Source: Lentisphaeria bacterium (GTDB lineage: Bacteria; Verrucomicrobiota; Lentisphaeria; Victivallales; UBA1829). From it: DNA of 6,257 nucleotides. A program made the position numbers and the translations under genes. Of the stretch, positions 5,516 to 6,257 are shown in pieces. The notes under the pieces are model-generated. The model was not told the DNA's origin. It saw nothing but the letters and a program-made list of their open reading frames with translations, and made no database searches. The stretch's first letter is position 1. Each line of letters begins with the position of its first letter. The stretch covers positions 1-6,257 of the forward strand of contig JAFYBD010000157.1 of the NCBI GenBank assembly GCA_017540385.1, read 5' to 3'.

Positions 5516-5539
5516 TTTTTTCGCTTTTTTTCGCGTTTT
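5516..5539 (-). promoter_or_regulatory. Phased A-tracts upstream of the gcvH promoter
   Basis: Three A-tracts on the minus strand (A4 at 5539-5536, A7 at 5531-5525, A6 at 5521-5516) have centres 9.5 bp apart, close to the helical repeat. They lie about 60-80 bp upstream of the predicted start. Such phasing is known to bend DNA and can stimulate promoters. The bending here is inferred, not shown. Confidence 0.5.
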
Positions 5540-5611
5540 CCTCCCACAAGGCGGACTTTCACCATAAAAACAGCTCGCCCCCGGTTTGAGGCGGAAAAGA
5601 CCGCGACACGT

Positions 5612-5653
5612 AAAAATGCCGCGCTTCGTCCGTTTTCGGGGGCGGAGTGCGGC
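5612..5653 (-). terminator. Weak terminator candidate downstream of the anchored hypothetical gene
   Basis: On the minus strand GCCGC (5653-5649) can pair with GCGGC (5622-5618) around an inner TCCG/CGGA pairing and a loop containing GAAAA. ATTTTTA follows the hairpin. The stem is interrupted by an unequal internal loop, so it is a poor intrinsic terminator. It is nevertheless the best candidate in the 275-nt gap between the gene ending at 5693 and gcvH. No convincing gene is present in that gap. Confidence 0.35.
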
Positions 5654-5692
5654 GGAGGAAAATCCGTTTTTAGGCGGTCGTCCGGGCGGGAT

Positions 5693-6169
5693 TCACCGTC
5701 CAGGCGAAGAGTGCGACGATACGTCGGCGATCGCGTAGAGGTACAGGTTGTGCAGCAGTTCGTCGTACGCCATGCAGATACTGTCGAACTCGTAGTGAAG
5801 ATAGGATGACTGGAACGTCCACCAGGAAATGGCCGCGCCCTCGTACGTCCGCGGAGGCACCAGTTCGCGGTTGAAATGCCCCGCATGCGACCGGTTCAGG
5901 CTCTCGACGAACTCGTCCTTCGTTTCCGGCGAGCACTCGAACTTCACCCACACCTGGCGCGACGAGCCGTCCTGCTTCTGGAAGACGTTCAAATCCGCCA
6001 CCTCGAGGGGCAGCGTGATCCCGAATCCACGCAGCAGAGACTTCACACGCGGGGTCGAATACTCCTCCTCTTCGTACATCGTAGCGGAGAATTCCTGAAG
6101 GAACGGTGTAACGAGCAGTCCCACGAAAACACCGAAGATGAACATGACGATGGCGATTAAGGCTTTCAT
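5693..6169 (-). CDS. Hypothetical membrane-anchored or exported protein, 158 aa
   Basis: I do not recognise the family. Residues 2-24 (KALIAIVMFIFGVFVGLLVTPFL) form one hydrophobic helix with a single Lys before it, consistent with a signal anchor or uncleaved signal peptide. The remaining ~130 residues would lie outside the cytoplasm. That part begins with an acidic patch (EEEE, 33-36). It then contains VWVKFECSPETKDEFVESL (73-91), where the region after the single Cys79 looks like a helix, and an aromatic-rich segment ISWWTF...YLHYEF (114-128). It ends in a long helix-like stretch (DELLHNLYLYAIADV) and a short polar tail. The ATG at 6169 has AGGAG nine bases upstream, supporting the start. 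No promoter is clear in the 88 bases before it. It is on the same strand as gcvH but 275 nt away, so probably a separate transcript. Confidence 0.85.
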   Translation of the reverse strand: MKALIAIVMFIFGVFVGLLVTPFLQEFSATMYEEEEYSTPRVKSLLRGFGITLPLEVADLNVFQKQDGSSRQVWVKFECSPETKDEFVESLNRSHAGHFNRELVPPRTYEGAAISWWTFQSSYLHYEFDSICMAYDELLHNLYLYAIADVSSHSSPGR

Positions 6170-6257
6170 GGGGACCGTCTCCTGTTTTGGGTTGGGCGGG
6201 GATATTGACGGGGTTTCGGAGAAAACGCGCAGGGGGTCATCTCCATTTCTTTTTCAA

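Noticed and set aside
5418..5549. Upstream extension of gcvH to 5549
   Set aside because: It would cover the promoter and A-tracts and add a non-conserved N-terminus. The ATG at 5417 fits GcvH length and has a Shine-Dalgarno.
5500..5565. A 21-codon minus-strand frame encoding a very basic peptide (MVKVRLVGGKRE...)
   Set aside because: There is no Shine-Dalgarno before its ATG, and its Lys/Arg content comes directly from the phased A-tracts. It overlaps the gcvH upstream control region.
6170..6257. Possible end of another minus-strand gene or a promoter at the right edge
   Set aside because: One frame gives a few residues then TGA near 6239 and another runs to an overlap with the start at 6169, but both are too short to tell from chance. 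No good -35/-10 pair was found.

Overview
The window is GC-rich bacterial chromosome with a conventional, densely packed layout and no sign of phage, insertion sequences, CRISPR or other mobile DNA. The lineage is uncertain. The GC-rich codon use, sigma70-like promoters in short AT-rich islands, a membrane-anchored lytic transglycosylase with other exported proteins, and a tRNA gene lacking encoded CCA all fit a Gram-negative bacterium. My low-confidence guess is the PVC group (Lentisphaerota-like). The AspRS, however, has a sequence style I associate with alphaproteobacterial enzymes, so Alphaproteobacteria or horizontal transfer cannot be excluded from sequence reading alone.

Plus-strand half (1-4300). 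A gene fragment enters from the left edge (2-94) and is followed by an unrecognised 156-aa cytoplasmic protein (132-602). A GC-rich spacer with nothing recognisable then leads to a good sigma70-type promoter (687-715) driving tRNA-Val(UAC) (732-805). Only 45 nt later, with no terminator and no convincing second promoter, comes aspS (851-2740). Next are a membrane-anchored SLT-type lytic transglycosylase (2781-3458) and, overlapping it by 4 nt, a secreted DUF3047-like protein with a Lys/Glu/Asp tail (3455-4222). The set ends at a strong rho-independent terminator (4260-4300). The likely transcription unit is therefore tRNA-Val, aspS, transglycosylase, DUF3047-like, which couples a translation module to a small cell-envelope module.

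Minus-strand half (4319-6257), convergent with the first. Reading right to left, there is an unrecognised protein with an N-terminal membrane anchor or signal (6169-5693). A 275-nt non-coding stretch follows, with a weak terminator candidate, helically phased A-tracts and a promoter with a perfect TTGACA box. Then come gcvH (5417-5043), the lipoyl carrier of the glycine cleavage system, and a LOG-family nucleotide phosphoribohydrolase-like gene (5032-4319), whose Shine-Dalgarno overlaps the gcvH stop codon. gcvT and gcvP are absent from the window.

I did not find a clearly novel multi-gene system. The items most worth a second look are the translationally coupled transglycosylase/DUF3047-like pair behind aspS, the solitary gcvH coupled to a LOG-family gene behind a probably curved promoter, and the likely relaxed tRNA specificity of the AspRS.
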